Source: Dastarcus helophoroides
Taxonomy: Eukaryota; Arthropoda; Insecta; Coleoptera; Bothrideridae
Assembly (NCBI GenBank): GCA_028583605.1
Contig: CM053326.1
Span: forward strand, 32,952,431 to 33,016,430
Reading direction: 5' to 3'
Length of the DNA: 64,000 nt
Part shown: positions 1-11,006 of the stretch, one piece after another
Position numbering within the stretch: the stretch's first letter is position 1
Layout: the number at the start of each line of letters is the position of its first letter
Made by a program: the position numbers and the translations under genes
Notes under the pieces: model-generated
The model's database searches: none
The model's input: the letters and a program-made list of their open reading frames with translations, nothing else
What the model was told of the DNA's origin: nothing

Positions 1-560
1 TCAGAATTAGAATAGCAAAAAAAAAGGCAAGAGGAGCTTTCAACAACATGAAACGGCTACTATGCAGCCTGGACTTAAGTGTAATCTTAAGAGTGAAAAT
101 ACTGAACTGTTATATTTTCTCGATTCTCTTGTATGGGGTGGAGACATGGACCTTAATTAAGCGATCCATAAATAAGCTATAGGCATTCGAGATGTGGGCG
201 TATCGATATATCTTGAGGGTTTCATGGAACGATAAGGTCATCAACAATCAGGTGCTTCGAAGAATGGGCAAGGAAAAGGAAATAATTGATACAGTAAAGA
301 CGAGGAAGTTGCAGTATCTAGCTCATATTAGACGTGGAGATAAATACCAGCTACTACAATTGATCATAGTAGGGGAAGATCCAGGGTAAACGGAGCATCG
401 GTAGAAGGCAGATATGCATGGCTAAGAAACCTCAGAGAGTGGTTCGGATCCAGCTCCAATCAGTTATTCCGGAATGCAACGTCGAAAATCCGTATCGCAA
501 TCAGGATCGCCAACCTTCGTCGCGGAGATAGCAAGTAAAGAAGAAGAAGAAGAAAATGTT
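1..560 (+). pseudogene. 3' end of an RTE-like non-LTR retrotransposon
   Basis: The reading frame shows the C-terminal region of a LINE reverse transcriptase: LLYGVETW near the start, then EMWAYRYILRVSW, VLRRMGKEKEI, and KLQYLAHI. A frameshift near 385 moves the frame, after which WLRNLREWFGSSSNQLF and SKIRIAIRIANL continue to a stop near 535. A (GAA)n tail at about 538-556 ends the element, as RTE-type elements often end in short simple repeats. An in-frame stop also occurs near 180 before the EMWAYRY segment. The copy is cut by the window edge, 5' incomplete and inactive. Assignment to RTE rather than another apurinic-endonuclease LINE clade rests on remembered C-terminal motifs. Confidence 0.75.
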
Positions 561-1055
561 GTGCCCGAGAATAGAATTTTGAGAGAAACTTCACAATTTT
601 AACTTACGTGAAGATAAAGTCGAAATTTCGAAAAGTAAGCCAAAACTTCAAAAAAGCTTTCAAAAGTAACTCAAATTAGAATTTCGTAACATTTTATGTT
701 TTAAACTTTTGCATTAAATCCTAAACATCCAAAAGAAAATCTGATATATTTCTAAAAAATGTTTCTTTCATAATTGCAAACTTGAAGTGAAATTTTCGAC
801 ATTTGAGGTCCAATTTTAAATTTAAAATCGCAATTTTAATTTTAAAATCAAACACTAGAAATACAAATTAAAAAAGCATCATCTTAACAAAACATGATCT
901 TTTAAGAAAATTTTTGTTCAACAAAATTTAGAGTTCATATCGAAATTTCGATTTAAAAAGCTTAAATATTATATATTTTAAGTTTTAAGTCAAAATTTTA
1001 ATATAGTTTTGAGTTTAAAATCGAGTCATATACCGGAAACACATCATCATCACAC
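561..1055. other. Low-complexity AT-rich filler
   Basis: Degenerate AAATTT/CGAAATTTCG-rich sequence of mixed strand polarity between two retroelements. No gene or RNA is visible. Confidence 0.6.
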
Positions 1056-2352
1056 GTCCTAAATTCTAAACACTTTGTCGAATTGTTGTCCCAATTAACC
1101 CTAGACCCCAACGACATACTGGTGAGTTTTGACGTCACTTCACTATTCACTAATGTTCCAGTTTTCGACTCCATGACGATAATTCGTCAATTACTTTCAG
1201 GCAATGAGAATTCAGATTCTCTTGTTGATTTAACCGAAATGTGCCTCACATCAACTTATTTTTCTTTCAATGGCAGCTTCTATAAACCAGTCTCCGGCAC
1301 CCTAATGGGTTCCCCCTTATCCCCAGTCGCAGCAAATATGTTCATGGAATCTTTTGAAAACACTGCATTGGAAACTGCGGATTTAAAACCCAAGATTTGG
1401 CTTCGTTATGTAGATGACACATTTATTGTATGGCCACATGGCAACGATTCACTAAATTTATTTTTGGAACACCTAAACAGTTTACATTCTTCCATTAGCT
1501 TCACTAAGGAAATCGAAAGAACGGTTCTCTTCCTTTTCTTGACGTACTGGTCACCCGTTTACCAAACGGTAGGGTTTCTCATTCCGTTTATCGAATACCC
1601 ACCCAAACTAATCGTTATTTGCATGCAGAGTCCCATCATCACCCTTCCCAAAAACGTTCTGTCATAAATTCACTGGTTTCACGAGCTGTAGCAATTTCAC
1701 AACCGATAAATCTTTCAGACGAGTTGAACAAAATTCGTCTCAACCTCCGCAACAATGTTTACAAATCGCACGACATTGAAACTGTCATTAAACGACATTG
1801 TCACCCTACCTCTCGTCCTTGACACAATTCAATAATCTCTTCTAAAGCCTTTCTTCCTTATGTTCACGGAGTAACAGATCAAATCGGAAAATTATTGAGA
1901 AAACACAACATTAAACCCATTTTTTCATCATCCTCAAAGATCCAATAGCTCCTCCCATCTCCCAAAGATAAAATTTCATCCTTTTGTTCTAATGGTGTGT
2001 ACAGGGTTCCTTGTTCTTGTGGTTCAGTGTACATCGGAGAAACGGGGCGATCATTTAAGACGCGAATATCCGAGTACCAAAGATGTCTTAGGTCTGGTTT
2101 ATTTTCGCAGTCAGCCATTGCGGAACATCAACATGAGGCCGGACATAAGATTCTCTTTGATAATATTTCAATTATATCCAATATTTCCAATTACTATAAT
2201 AGTAAGATCGGCGAAGCCATTGAAATCCAAAAATTCCCCAAAAACGACGGTTACATGTTTTCTTCCATCTGGAAACCAATCATCGGAAATCTTCGGGAGT
2301 GATCGCGCAGACGAATGGTATATAAATGTTTCCCTTTCTTTCTTTCCTCTCT

Positions 2353-2490
2353 GAAGAGTTTCGCCTCTGGTATGGTGGACATACTGAGTTACCGTGCTCT
2401 TCTGTCTAAACTTTCTTATCCTTTGTACCAATTTTCATTTCAGAAGAGTTTCGCCTCTGGTATGGTGGACATACTGAGTTACCGTGCTCT
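2353..2490 (+). repeat. Two identical 48-bp direct repeats, period 90
   Basis: Positions 2353-2400 and 2443-2490 are identical, starting GAAGAGTTTCGCCTCTGG and ending ACCGTGCTCT, in the 3' non-coding part of the Penelope-like copy. The inverted copy at 36499-36635 carries the same two-fold arrangement, so the duplication predates both insertions. Confidence 0.9.
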
Positions 2491-2581
2491 GATGTTTTAA
2501 AATTGGCCTTTTCATTCTTTCACTTTTGCATATTTCCTTATATTTCCCCTTCTTTTATTTATTGTTTTTTTTTCTTTTTTC

Positions 2582-2616
2582 CTGAAGAAGCCCCCTACGA
2601 TGGTGGGCGAAACGTC
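2582..2616 (+). ncRNA. Hammerhead-ribozyme-like motif of the Penelope-like element
   Basis: CTGAAGA at 2582-2588 matches the hammerhead core CUGANGA. It is followed by a possible stem II (GCCC at 2590-2593 with GGGC at 2605-2608), then GAAAC at 2609-2613 and GTC at 2614-2616. Penelope-like elements are known to carry minimal hammerheads with a very short stem III. Stem I was not verified by folding. The copy at 36377-36410 has CTGAAAA, a changed core base, so that one should be dead. Confidence 0.4.
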
Positions 2617-2660
2617 GAACACTTTTAGTAGTTCTTTGACACGATCCAATCCCGGAAGAA

Positions 2661-3627
2661 GTATACCCTGTATTAAAATCGAAACCTTTATGATGAAGTT
2701 AAAAATAGTTTAAAGTTGAACTGTTTATATCAAAGGTTTGAAAACCTTTAAAATTACAGTAAATATCTTCTCAGAATTGGAATTTTAAATCAACTGAAGC
2801 CAAAACTTGAAATTAAAATATGAAGATTATTATCGGGCGTTAAATCTCCAAATTAAAGTCAAAATTACAAATTTTAAATATCTCAAAATTTCAAGTTTTA
2901 TCTCAAAATTTCAGGGACCAAAGATCTTATTTCAAGCTTAAAGTCCAAGTTTTAAAATGAGATTCCAAATTTCTAATTTAAATTCAAAGATGAAATGTAA
3001 GGGATAAATTCAAATTTCGACTTTGATTCAACTGAATATTTCAGACTTAAAAAAATTTTTTGTAATTACTTGAAATTTTTAGCGAAATGTCTATAATTTT
3101 AAATTTTGACTTTCAAATCCAAATTTTGAAAAGAAATTTGGGTTTCAAGTCAAAGTTTGAAAAATAAACTGAATTTCAAGTTTGGATTCAAAATTTTGAG
3201 TTTTAATACAAAATTTTAAGATAAAAATATTTAGAAAAATTTCAAAATCTTAGATAGAAAAAAAATTTTGAGATTAACAATTAAAATTTCTTAAAAAAAA
3301 TGTTTTGCTTTACATTCTAGGTGAAATGCATTTTGGAAAATCCTGTTTTTTTATTTGTAAAAAACCGTTTGGAGTTTCTTCCCAAAATTTCGAGGTCAAA
3401 CATCTTATTTCCAGTTTTAAATCCAAATTTTGATATTAGGCTCCAAATTTCAGGTTTAAAGTCAAACATGAAATGTACAGATTAAATCAAAATTTCGATT
3501 TCGACTAAACTGAACAGTTGAGATTTTTAGAAAAATGTCCTCAATTCAATACAGTAGTTGAAATTTTGACTTCAAAATCCAAATTTCGAAATAAAATTTG
3601 AATTTTGCGACAAAGTTTGGAAAATAT
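2661..3627. other. Low-complexity AT-rich filler
   Basis: Loose repeats of TTCAAAATTT and AAATTTTGA themes, with no gene visible. It contains two related stretches (about 2880-3100 and 3400-3560, sharing the themes 'aaatttcagg', 'aaacatctt', 'gaaatgta' and 'actgaa'), suggesting an old internal duplication. Confidence 0.55.
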
Positions 3628-3977
3628 TGTAACGAAATGTAATTATGGAATTTAGAATCTAAGGAAATTTTCTAGAAAGATCTGTTAAGGGAAAGCGGCC
3701 GCGATAATGAAGCAAACGGCAGATAAGCGTTCCAGAAATTTCGGCAAACGATAAGTCTTATCTGCTGGAATCTTCTAGAATCCGAGGCGGAATCTATATA
3801 TAGGTGCTCCGGTTGACTTTCCATCAGTCAGTCAGTTAGTGTAGTTAGTTAGTGAGTTAGTAGTTAGAAGTCAATGAATAAGTGAGTTTAGTATTCAGTT
3901 GTAGTGTTCCGAGTTTAGTTTGAAAATAAAGTGATACAATTCACAAGTGTAATCATTCGAACCGATAACGCGCAACA
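3628..3977 (+). mobile_element. Solo LTR (350 bp) with ATAT target duplication
   Basis: The block starts TGTAACGAAATG and ends CGCAACA, the TG...CA ends expected of an LTR, and ATAT flanks it on both sides (3624-3627 and 3978-3981). Inside are a TATA-like stretch (about 3797-3803), an AATAAA signal near 3925, and a conserved GCGGCCGC. A second copy of the same family and orientation lies at 16759-17107. No gag or pol remains, so this is a solo LTR from LTR-LTR recombination or a non-autonomous element. The 4-bp duplication would fit Ty3/Gypsy or Bel/Pao, but the family is not identified. Confidence 0.88.
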
Positions 3978-5449
3978 ATATATTGAAACTTTTCAAGTTT
4001 GGGTGCAAACTTTTAATTTTAAAGACAAAGAAGGAAAAAATGTATGAAATGAACATTTTGCTTCAGATTCGCGGTGGAAATATTTTTGGAATACCAAAAA
4101 ATGAGGTTCACTACATCCGAAAGGTTTGATATTTAGGAAAAAGTTAGCACACCTTTAATAGCTTTTTAGCTCGCACTTTACAGAGATTTGTTCATTATAA
4201 GAGAAAATTTGCAATCAGTGGATACGTTATAAGCGGAAATCACTGTAACAAAGTTAACCTCTTTCCTATAAATATATTTCCTGTGTAATTATAATTTCAT
4301 TTAAAGTGTTAAAGATGTCAAAGTTTTTATGAAAGTAAGATTTTCCGCTGGTGAAAAATAAAATTGTTCAAAATCAATTAAAACCAGTAACCAGTCTACT
4401 GCGAACTTCCACTTTACAATTATTACCATAAAATTATAAAGTTTTAAACTACATTCTAACCCAAATATAGTTGTTTACGATTCCCAGAAATTAATTCTAC
4501 TGATTATATTCCCCTAAGTGTTATAGGTTCATGTACGCCATTTAGTTTGTGTTTAACGCCCGAATGATTTCAGCATTCCGTTAAGGTCCAGTTCGTGTGT
4601 TTCTGCGCAATTTCGAAAATACCCTTATTAAATTGAACTAATATCGAACACGAAGGTTTTTCCACCTGACACAGGGCAAATTTGAAGGTGGTAAATTGAA
4701 AGCATTCAATTAATGAAAAAGTGTGCTCCTTATCAATTTCAAAGATTAAATCTATCTAATCTTGGGAGATGAAGGAAAGAGATAAAAAGTTCGATCCGTT
4801 TTCCGAGAGAACTCACTTAAGTACATCTAAAAATTAGATTGATATGAATGCGGGAAAGCAGATGTTGTGAAAGCGGATACTTTGTAACAGAATATCACTC
4901 TATTTAAGATAAAACAAAATGCGGTATGTTATTTCAAAACCGCCATTTCTCTTAGGGTGGTTCCGACTCTTAGCAATTACATTTAAGAGCAGACATTTTA
5001 TTTAAAAAAATTATAAATGAGGTATCCTGAAAAATATTTTATTTTTCTTCATAACGTGTTAAAATAATCCCAGTTGCAGATACAATTCTAACGTAAGCTT
5101 TCTTAAGAAATTTTTAATGCATCAAAATTTTTCATATTTGATATATTCTGCACTACAGTACATCATACCTCTGGTTATTTTGACAAGCACCACTATATTT
5201 TGAAATTATTCTGCTGAAACCTAATAAGAACTACCGTTTCTAGCCTCACCAGGGGGCGCTACTGGCGAATGAGGTAGCTTTTAAACGTTTGCTGACCGCC
5301 GAAAGGTCCAAGAATGTCACATTTCACAATAGGTAGGGCCTTCAAATTTACAGACTTTGACTTTTAAATTCACGTCTCCTCTGCCGTTCTGTCGATTGTC
5401 ACCACACATACGCACGTCCACAAAGAAGCTACTCTAAGCATCGTTTATA
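3978..5449. other. Intergenic sequence without a recognisable gene
   Basis: Moderately complex AT-rich DNA. No coding region is supported. A more GC-rich patch at 5220-5430 (CCAGGGGGCGCTACTGG and neighbouring sequence) looks like part of a dispersed repeat, but no ends were found. Confidence 0.5.
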
Positions 5450-6000
5450 AAAAAGTCGAAAAGGAAATGTAATTTTAATGTTAATTGTGAAATTTTGATT
5501 TTAATCTTGCATTTTGCAGTTTAAATACGAAATAAGATTTGAAACACGAAACTGACTTTTTTTAATCCTGAAGTTTAGTTGCAACTTCGAAGAAAAGATA
5601 GTTGGAATGTTGAGATTTTAACCATAAGAACAAAATTTCACAAAAAATTTAAAACTCAAAATTTCAAGATTTAAATCAAAATGTTTAGGTAATCCGAATT
5701 TTTTGAAGATAAAACTTTTTTTATCACTCTAATTGTCGAAGTCTACAAATTTTAACTATTTTCTCCAAAATCCAACTCCAAACATTAAATTTAAAAACTC
5801 CCGTGTCGAAATTTCCAGTTTTCTCTTGAAATTTCTAAACATCTAAAAATGTCTAAAATCGATGTTTTTGTTTACATTTAAAGTTGCGAAAAAACTGGAC
5901 TAATTTTCGATCTTAAAAATGCCAAGTTCTCTTAGACAGTCTAAATAGTTTTCGATATTTCTGAATTTTTTTCAAAATTAGACATATGAGTTAACACAAC
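5450..6000. other. Low-complexity AT-rich filler
   Basis: AAATTTCGA / TTTTCTCGAAATTT themes on both strands. No gene is visible. Confidence 0.55.
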
Positions 6001-6039
6001 ATTTTACGAATATTACTAATTTTAACTCTTTCGATACAA

Positions 6040-6179
6040 TGATCGCACTTATATAGATCGCAATAGTCGGCCTCAATAACAGCACAGGCATCATGCGCCC
6101 AACGTTTTCAATCAAATCATTGCACCCATCTTTCTCCTGCGATGGATGTCAGAAATGTTTCAGAGCAAATAAAACATTG
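6040..6179 (-). pseudogene. Displaced C-terminal zinc finger of the pogo-type transposase
   Basis: Reading leftward across the host TA that was duplicated, the frame gives DEDVQCFICSETF, then GERWVQ, stop, FD, stop, KRWAHDACA and YKCDHC. The Cys/His spacing matches the C-terminal PHD-like finger found in many pogo/jerky-type insect transposases. Both in-frame TGA codons sit exactly where zinc-binding cysteines are expected (TGC or TGT changed to TGA). The rest of the gene is at 8456-10095. Confidence 0.75.
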
Positions 6180-6181
6180 TA

Positions 6182-6795
6182 CCGGGTGACCAACTAAGAA
6201 AGGACGCCGGCTATATCTCACCAACGAATCACTTCACAGCTTTGGGGAAAAATTTTAATAAGAAAAGTGGCCCCGAAAAATCGCTGGAAAATATTTTTGA
6301 AGTTATAAAATGACCGCTAGGTGGCGTGATAGGTAAGACTGCTTAGAAAATTAGGATTTTCTCGAAATTCTGCTAAATGAAGGTACATTGCAAATACATG
6401 CATTGTAATCCTAGAATAATTTCAATTTGTTTTGCTTTACACTTTTTGTTCTGTCTTTGAAAATAAAGTGGTGGCAAGACGTCGAACAAATTTTTTTTAA
6501 ATACCATTTACTTCAGTTAGCCTTAAGGAAATTTAACAAATTTAGTCTCTATAGAAAGAGTGCTATTTAGTCTATCAACGGCATTTTCACGGGTTTTTAT
6601 TTGAAAATTATTGTCGCTGCTACAAGCGCGTTATATAAAATGGTAACAAATTTCGCCGTTTCTCTAAAAATATTTAAATAGAATGATATGTCAATTTAAA
6701 TATCTTTAAATAGAGAATTAAAAGCCCTAAATATGAGTAAAAATCGCAACTCGATATCTTTTGTCTAACCGAAGATATTGACAAACAAAGTTTAA
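6182..6795 (+). repeat. Left long terminal inverted repeat
   Basis: Inverted match to 7845-8452. Shared landmarks include GGACGCCGGCTATATCTCA at the outer end, CGTTATATAAAATGGTAACAA in the middle (quoted only as a landmark, near 6630-6652), and AACTCGATATCTTTTGTCT at the inner end. Confidence 0.85.
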
Positions 6796-7097
6796 GTTAT
6801 GAATAATCACATGGTTTGTCTACAAAACTGGTAAAGTGGCCCTTGAAAAAAGTTAACTGCCAAAATGAAATAAAAAAGTGCAAGTTTTTAAGGTTGCAAA
6901 TGTGTTTACTACCTGCCCTTCTAACTGAATTATTTCCTCTTTTACATTTCTTTATAAAATAATAAATTGGTTTCAGGGGATAAGATTTGTATTTCAATTT
7001 TTAAAATTAAAAAGATTTAAATAAATGAAGAAGCATTTGACATGCTAACTAACCATTTATTTCGAATGCATGAAAATGCAAGTGATGCTGCTAAATC

Positions 7098-7585
7098 TAC
7101 GCGTGCAGTATCCTGAAAAACGTAATCATAGTGGAAGAATTTTCCTTCGACTGATACATCGCATACGCACCAGAGGAAATGTGCATGTTACTGTGTTCAG
7201 AAGATAACGTAGAGGTTGCATCGAGCAAAATATTATAAATGTTTTAGAATATGTGAAATTTAATCCTCATTTAAGTGCTAAAAAATAGCTAATGGCTTGG
7301 GGATATGCTCAACCAGGCTCACGTGGCAGGTAGATAGGAAGTGGAAGTCCATCCAGGTCCCCAGATTTGACTTGCCTTGATTTTTATTTGTCAGGCGAAT
7401 AGAAGACCTTGTTTTTGCCAACAAGCCTAAAAAGGAAACAACATGATCTAAAGAATAAAAAACACTATTTAGAGTGGTAGAATGGTCAATGGTAAAAGTT
7501 AAAATTGCAGTGTTGTTCATTCGTCAGAGAATTCACTGCATGAAAATGATGGACTGCAGTCAGTTTGAATATCTAGGGCTCCAGC
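7098..7585 (+). pseudogene. Internally deleted Tc1/mariner-type transposase relic
   Basis: The N-terminal helix-turn-helix region survives as YPEKRNHSGRIFLRLIHR, then INVLEYVKFNPHLS, matching the conserved YPNR...TF..L..RLRETG and VLDHVEDNPHTSTR blocks of insect IS630-type transposases. The sequence then jumps to the C-terminal region, SPDLTCLDFYLSG, followed in shifted frames by FANKPKK and MDCSQFEYL. The catalytic middle is absent and several stops occur. The element is therefore a non-autonomous deletion derivative. Confidence 0.75.
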
Positions 7586-7844
7586 CAATAGACGATATTA
7601 ATTTAACATTTTTAATGTAATGCAGTGTCTTTTTTTTACTTTTTTGAATATTAAATTGTTTCTTCGGTTAATTTTTTTTACATTATTCACTGTTATTACT
7701 ATTACATCATTGTGAGTATAATATATAGTATATAATTAATAACTGTTTTTATATTATAAGTAAGAGAAATTCTAAACCTCCTCTGATTTCTTCTTCTAAA
7801 TGGTAAACAACGTCATCAAGCTTTTACGTTACTGAAATTTTATT

Positions 7845-8452
7845 TGCCAACATCTCCGGTTAGACAAAAGATATCGAGTTGCGGTTTTCACTGATATCTA
7901 GGGCATTTTAATTCTCTATTTTAAGATATCAAAATTGACGTGTCATCCTACTTAATTTTTTTTAGAAAAACGGCAAAGTTTGTTACCATTTTATATAACG
8001 CGCTGTAGCAACGACAATAATTTTAAAATAAAAACATATGAAAGTGCTTTCAATAGACTAAATAACACTCTTTCTATAGAGACTAAATTTGTTAAATTTT
8101 GTTAAGGCTAACTAAAGTAAATGGTATTTAAAAAAAATTGTTTTCGATATCTCCCCACCACCTTATTTTTAGAAATAGAAGAAAGAGTGTAGAACAAAAA
8201 TATATCGAAACTACTCTAGGATTACAATGCATGAATTTTCGATATACTTTCAACTAAGGCGAAATTTCGAGAAAATCCTAATTTTCTATTTAGCTCCACG
8301 TCTTACGCCAGCTAGCGATCATTTTAGAACCACAAAAATATTTTCCAGCGATTTTTACAGGGCCACTTTTCTTATTCAAATTTTTTTCTCAAAACTGTGG
8401 GATGGTTCGTTGCTGAGATATAGCCGGCGTCCTTTCTTAGTTGGCCACCCAG
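7845..8452 (-). repeat. Right long terminal inverted repeat
   Basis: Inverted partner of 6182-6795. Its outer boundary is next to TA at 8453-8454. Confidence 0.85.
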
Positions 8453-8455
8453 TAC

Positions 8456-10095
8456 ATCCTCGTCATTTTCTTCTTCCGATCCTCCGTCGCCTTGATACTT
8501 CTTTTTTCTTTTGCGCTGCTTATCACACGTGAAACTTGCCTTCTTCTTTTTTTTTCAATATATTCTTACTTTTTATCTTTAGAGTCTTCTGTTCCTCCTG
8601 TTCCTTTTTTTTCTTTTGTTCATCCACCACTTGGTCTTTATAAGGAGTGCTGGTTAAAATAACTGTTCATACAGATTTTCTTGCTTTGCTGTGTTTCGTT
8701 TTTGTGTCATTTTTGGAAATGGATAAATATCATTGGGTAAAACCTTAAGCTCTATTGAAACATTTAAACTTGAAGGGGCCTCAATATTATCAAGATGTGT
8801 GACATCATCAAGAACTGAGTAAGTGGATGGGTTTTCTTTTTGCTTGTCATTTTCCAAATAAATCAAATCTGATTCTATCTGTTTAAACTGATTTGGGTGT
8901 TCTGACTGGGTGACTGTTCAGGAGGCGTGGATGAACGTATTTCATCATTATGGTGATTACTATCTTCAATTTGGAACAAATTTTCTGTAATAGCAGATTG
9001 AATTTGTTTTGTAACTTTAGCAGCTGCAAAGTTAAAGTCACAAAATACCTCTGGGTTATAAGGAACAATAGCAGCCTTTCTAAAACCATTAATAGCATTC
9101 ATTGGTGCACATGCTTTTATATATGATATGATAAAAATCTTTGAGATTTGAAAAGCAATGACCACTCTTCTAGGGTTGTTAGTCAACCAATTTTCAAGAG
9201 CCTGGTCATGATAGTGGTTAAGTGGATACATAAAACTGAGATCAAGGGGCAGTAATTTGTGGGTAGTATGAGGGAGGAGACATAAAATGGTTACATAATT
9301 AGAGCGAGCCTTTTCAATAACATTTAAATTCTTTGTATGTGGAAGGTGGCCATCAATTAATAAAAGGACTGGGTCTTCCAATGTTGGTTTTGCATAATGT
9401 AAAAAATAATCAAACCAATCCGTAAAAACTTCAACATTCATCCTTTTTCTGGAGATATTTAACATTGGTGGAAAAAAGGTGCCGCCGGCTGACATAGAAA
9501 TTACAGCAGTACTGGAAATACCTCGTTCAGCGGAGACGACTTTTCCAACCTGTCTTTGTCCTCTTTTTGCAAGAACTTTGTAGTTTTTACTTGGAACAGT
9601 ACTCACATATGTCTCATCTACATTAAAAATTCTATGCGGGGAAAAATGTGTTTTATCTAATATGTCCTTAAGCAGCTCAAAAACTTTTTCAGTATTTAAG
9701 GTCGAGCTTTCATTAGACCAGCTATTGAAAGCTCGAGCTCGAGCTGTTGATGTTGCCTCAGGTGATCGTAACGCGAGTTCAGGGTGCCGATTCCCAAAAC
9801 CAGTAAACCAGTCTTTATCAGCAAGTTTTGTCTCTTTGAAGAATGGATGATCAATCCCATTTTTTTCTGGGAGCTGATTTGCCGATCTTACGTCTTTAGT
9901 GGTAAGGCCATACATTCTGACCTCCGTGTCAACAATGTACTTTACAAACTCTTTTTCTTGATCTTCGGTAAATACCTTAGTTTTGCTACCAAGTTTTTTA
10001 AATTGATTGATTGCTAATTTGTTTTGCCCCTGACAACGTCTTTTTAAACTCATTAGCGGAACCCGAAATTTCTCGCCGCCAAATAATAGCGGCAT
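8456..10095 (-). pseudogene. pogo/jerky-type DDE_1 transposase, main part
   Basis: An uninterrupted frame of 406 codons runs from 10095 to 8875. Near its N terminus FRVPLMSLKRR resembles the end of a psq-type helix-turn-helix; the first helices are missing, so the true start is upstream or lost. A CENP-B-like binding region follows (DKDWFTGFGNRHPELALRS, residues 93-111). The DDE_1 catalytic core is intact by motif: D160 in FNVDET, D248 in LLIDGH, D285 in LPLDLSF. A stop after SLNR at 8875 is bypassed in another frame, where IESDLIYLENDK through LPNDIYPFPKMTQKRN (8866 to about 8680) continues the usual tail. A basic then acidic stretch (KRKKKYQGDGGSEEENDED) reaches the Tc1-like insertion at 8455. 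The core looks young, but the frameshift, the insertion and two stops beyond it make it nonfunctional. Confidence 0.88.
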
Positions 10096-10205
10096 CTTCG
10101 GTGATTATAGTAAGTACTATAATCATAGATGTCTTCGTCAGTATTAAAATATATGGGTAGGGATCATTTTACCTGTAGGGATCATTTTGGGCCACTTTCC
10201 CCTAC

Positions 10206-11006
10206 AACTTTTTTCTTGAAATTTCGATTAGAACTTGCAATATTAAGAAAAATATTAAATTTGAAATTTTCTGAGCTTCTCAATATTCAAATGTAAAGTT
10301 GAAATTTCGAAAAAAACGAAAATTGTCGAGAACCGAAATAAATATTCAAAACTTTTCAAAATATTCATCTATTTCTAGAAATATTAACTTTTTGTTCACA
10401 ATATTAAGGTTTAATTTTGAAACTTATTTCGATTACTTTCACTATATTTAGACGACGAACTTCCTGTTGAATAACATGAAGAATAAAATGTTATTTTACT
10501 TAAAAGAAACCAGAAATATTAGGGGAATTAAATAGTCAATGATCAATGAAAAAACCAGCGGCAAAAGTAATTCGAAATATTGATGTAATGCCCTCCTAGT
10601 TGTTACTTTCAATTTCCCAACTGTTGAATCAGTTGGGAGCAAATAAATTACCTCCATTTATATACCGTTGGTTCTCCATAAAAACTCTAATAATTAAGAT
10701 CTCGTACAAATTTCAACAGAGAACAGAAACTACACAACGAACAATGAATGTAAATAATTGCAGAATCCTGCAACAAGACGAGAGTTCGCAAATTAATGAA
10801 CCAATTAGAATCGAGCAACCTTAACTTAAATTAATGTTGCAAACGATGTCTTCGCTGGCCGTTTTTAGAATTCGTTATATTTTCAACCTTTCTTTTATCA
10901 ATTTAATAAATGTTGATCTTTAAAGACCACTCTCAAATTGGAACAGAATAGTGCATGACTGGAACAAATTAGGAATAAGTAAAAGCAATTTCAAATAATT
11001 TTAATA
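10206..11006. other. Intergenic AT-rich sequence
   Basis: Low-complexity at first (10206-10400), then ordinary AT-rich DNA. A 74-codon frame at 10600-10824 has no recognisable motif and is not called a gene. Confidence 0.5.

Larger units (their letters stand above)
1056..2660 (+). pseudogene. Penelope-like retroelement, 5'-truncated, RT plus GIY-YIG
   Basis: The frame from about 1062 encodes the C-terminal half of a Penelope-like reverse transcriptase: SFDVTSLFTNVP, the GSPLSPVAANMFME palm segment, and the catalytic RYVDDTF near 1402-1422. After about 1520 the frame is lost and picks up in others (SHHHPSQKRSVINSLVSRA; INLSDELNKIRLNLRNN). A GIY-YIG endonuclease begins near 1994 with VYRVPCSCGSVYIGETGRS and runs to the stop at 2302. 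The RT-then-GIY-YIG order is diagnostic of EN-positive Penelope-like elements. The body is broken by at least two frameshifts. The 3' non-coding part carries a duplicated 48-bp block and a hammerhead-like motif. A closely related copy lies inverted at 36377-37995, and both begin in about the same part of the RT. Confidence 0.9.
6182..8452. mobile_element. Tc1/mariner-type element with ~610-bp terminal inverted repeats
   Basis: The two ends begin CCGGGTGACCAACTAAG (left) and, on the opposite strand, CTGGGTGGCCAACTAAG (right), each next to a TA (6180-6181 and 8453-8454), the target duplication typical of IS630/Tc1/mariner. Similarity of the ends continues inward for about 610 bp (6182-6795 against 7845-8452), with point differences and small indels. 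The 1-kb centre holds a deleted transposase relic. Placing the TA within the interrupted pogo frame makes this the younger of the two insertions. Confidence 0.88.
6000..10205 (-). mobile_element. pogo/jerky-type DNA transposon interrupted by a second transposon
   Basis: A DDE_1 transposase gene reads leftward from about 10095 to 8456, stops at the edge of the Tc1-like element, and resumes at 6179 on its other side. The promoter-side end is near 10150-10205, where GGGATCATTTT occurs twice followed by GGCCACTTTCCCCTAC, resembling terminal repeats of invertebrate pogo-type elements. The matching end beyond 6000 was not found, so the left terminus is lost or decayed. Confidence 0.75.
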
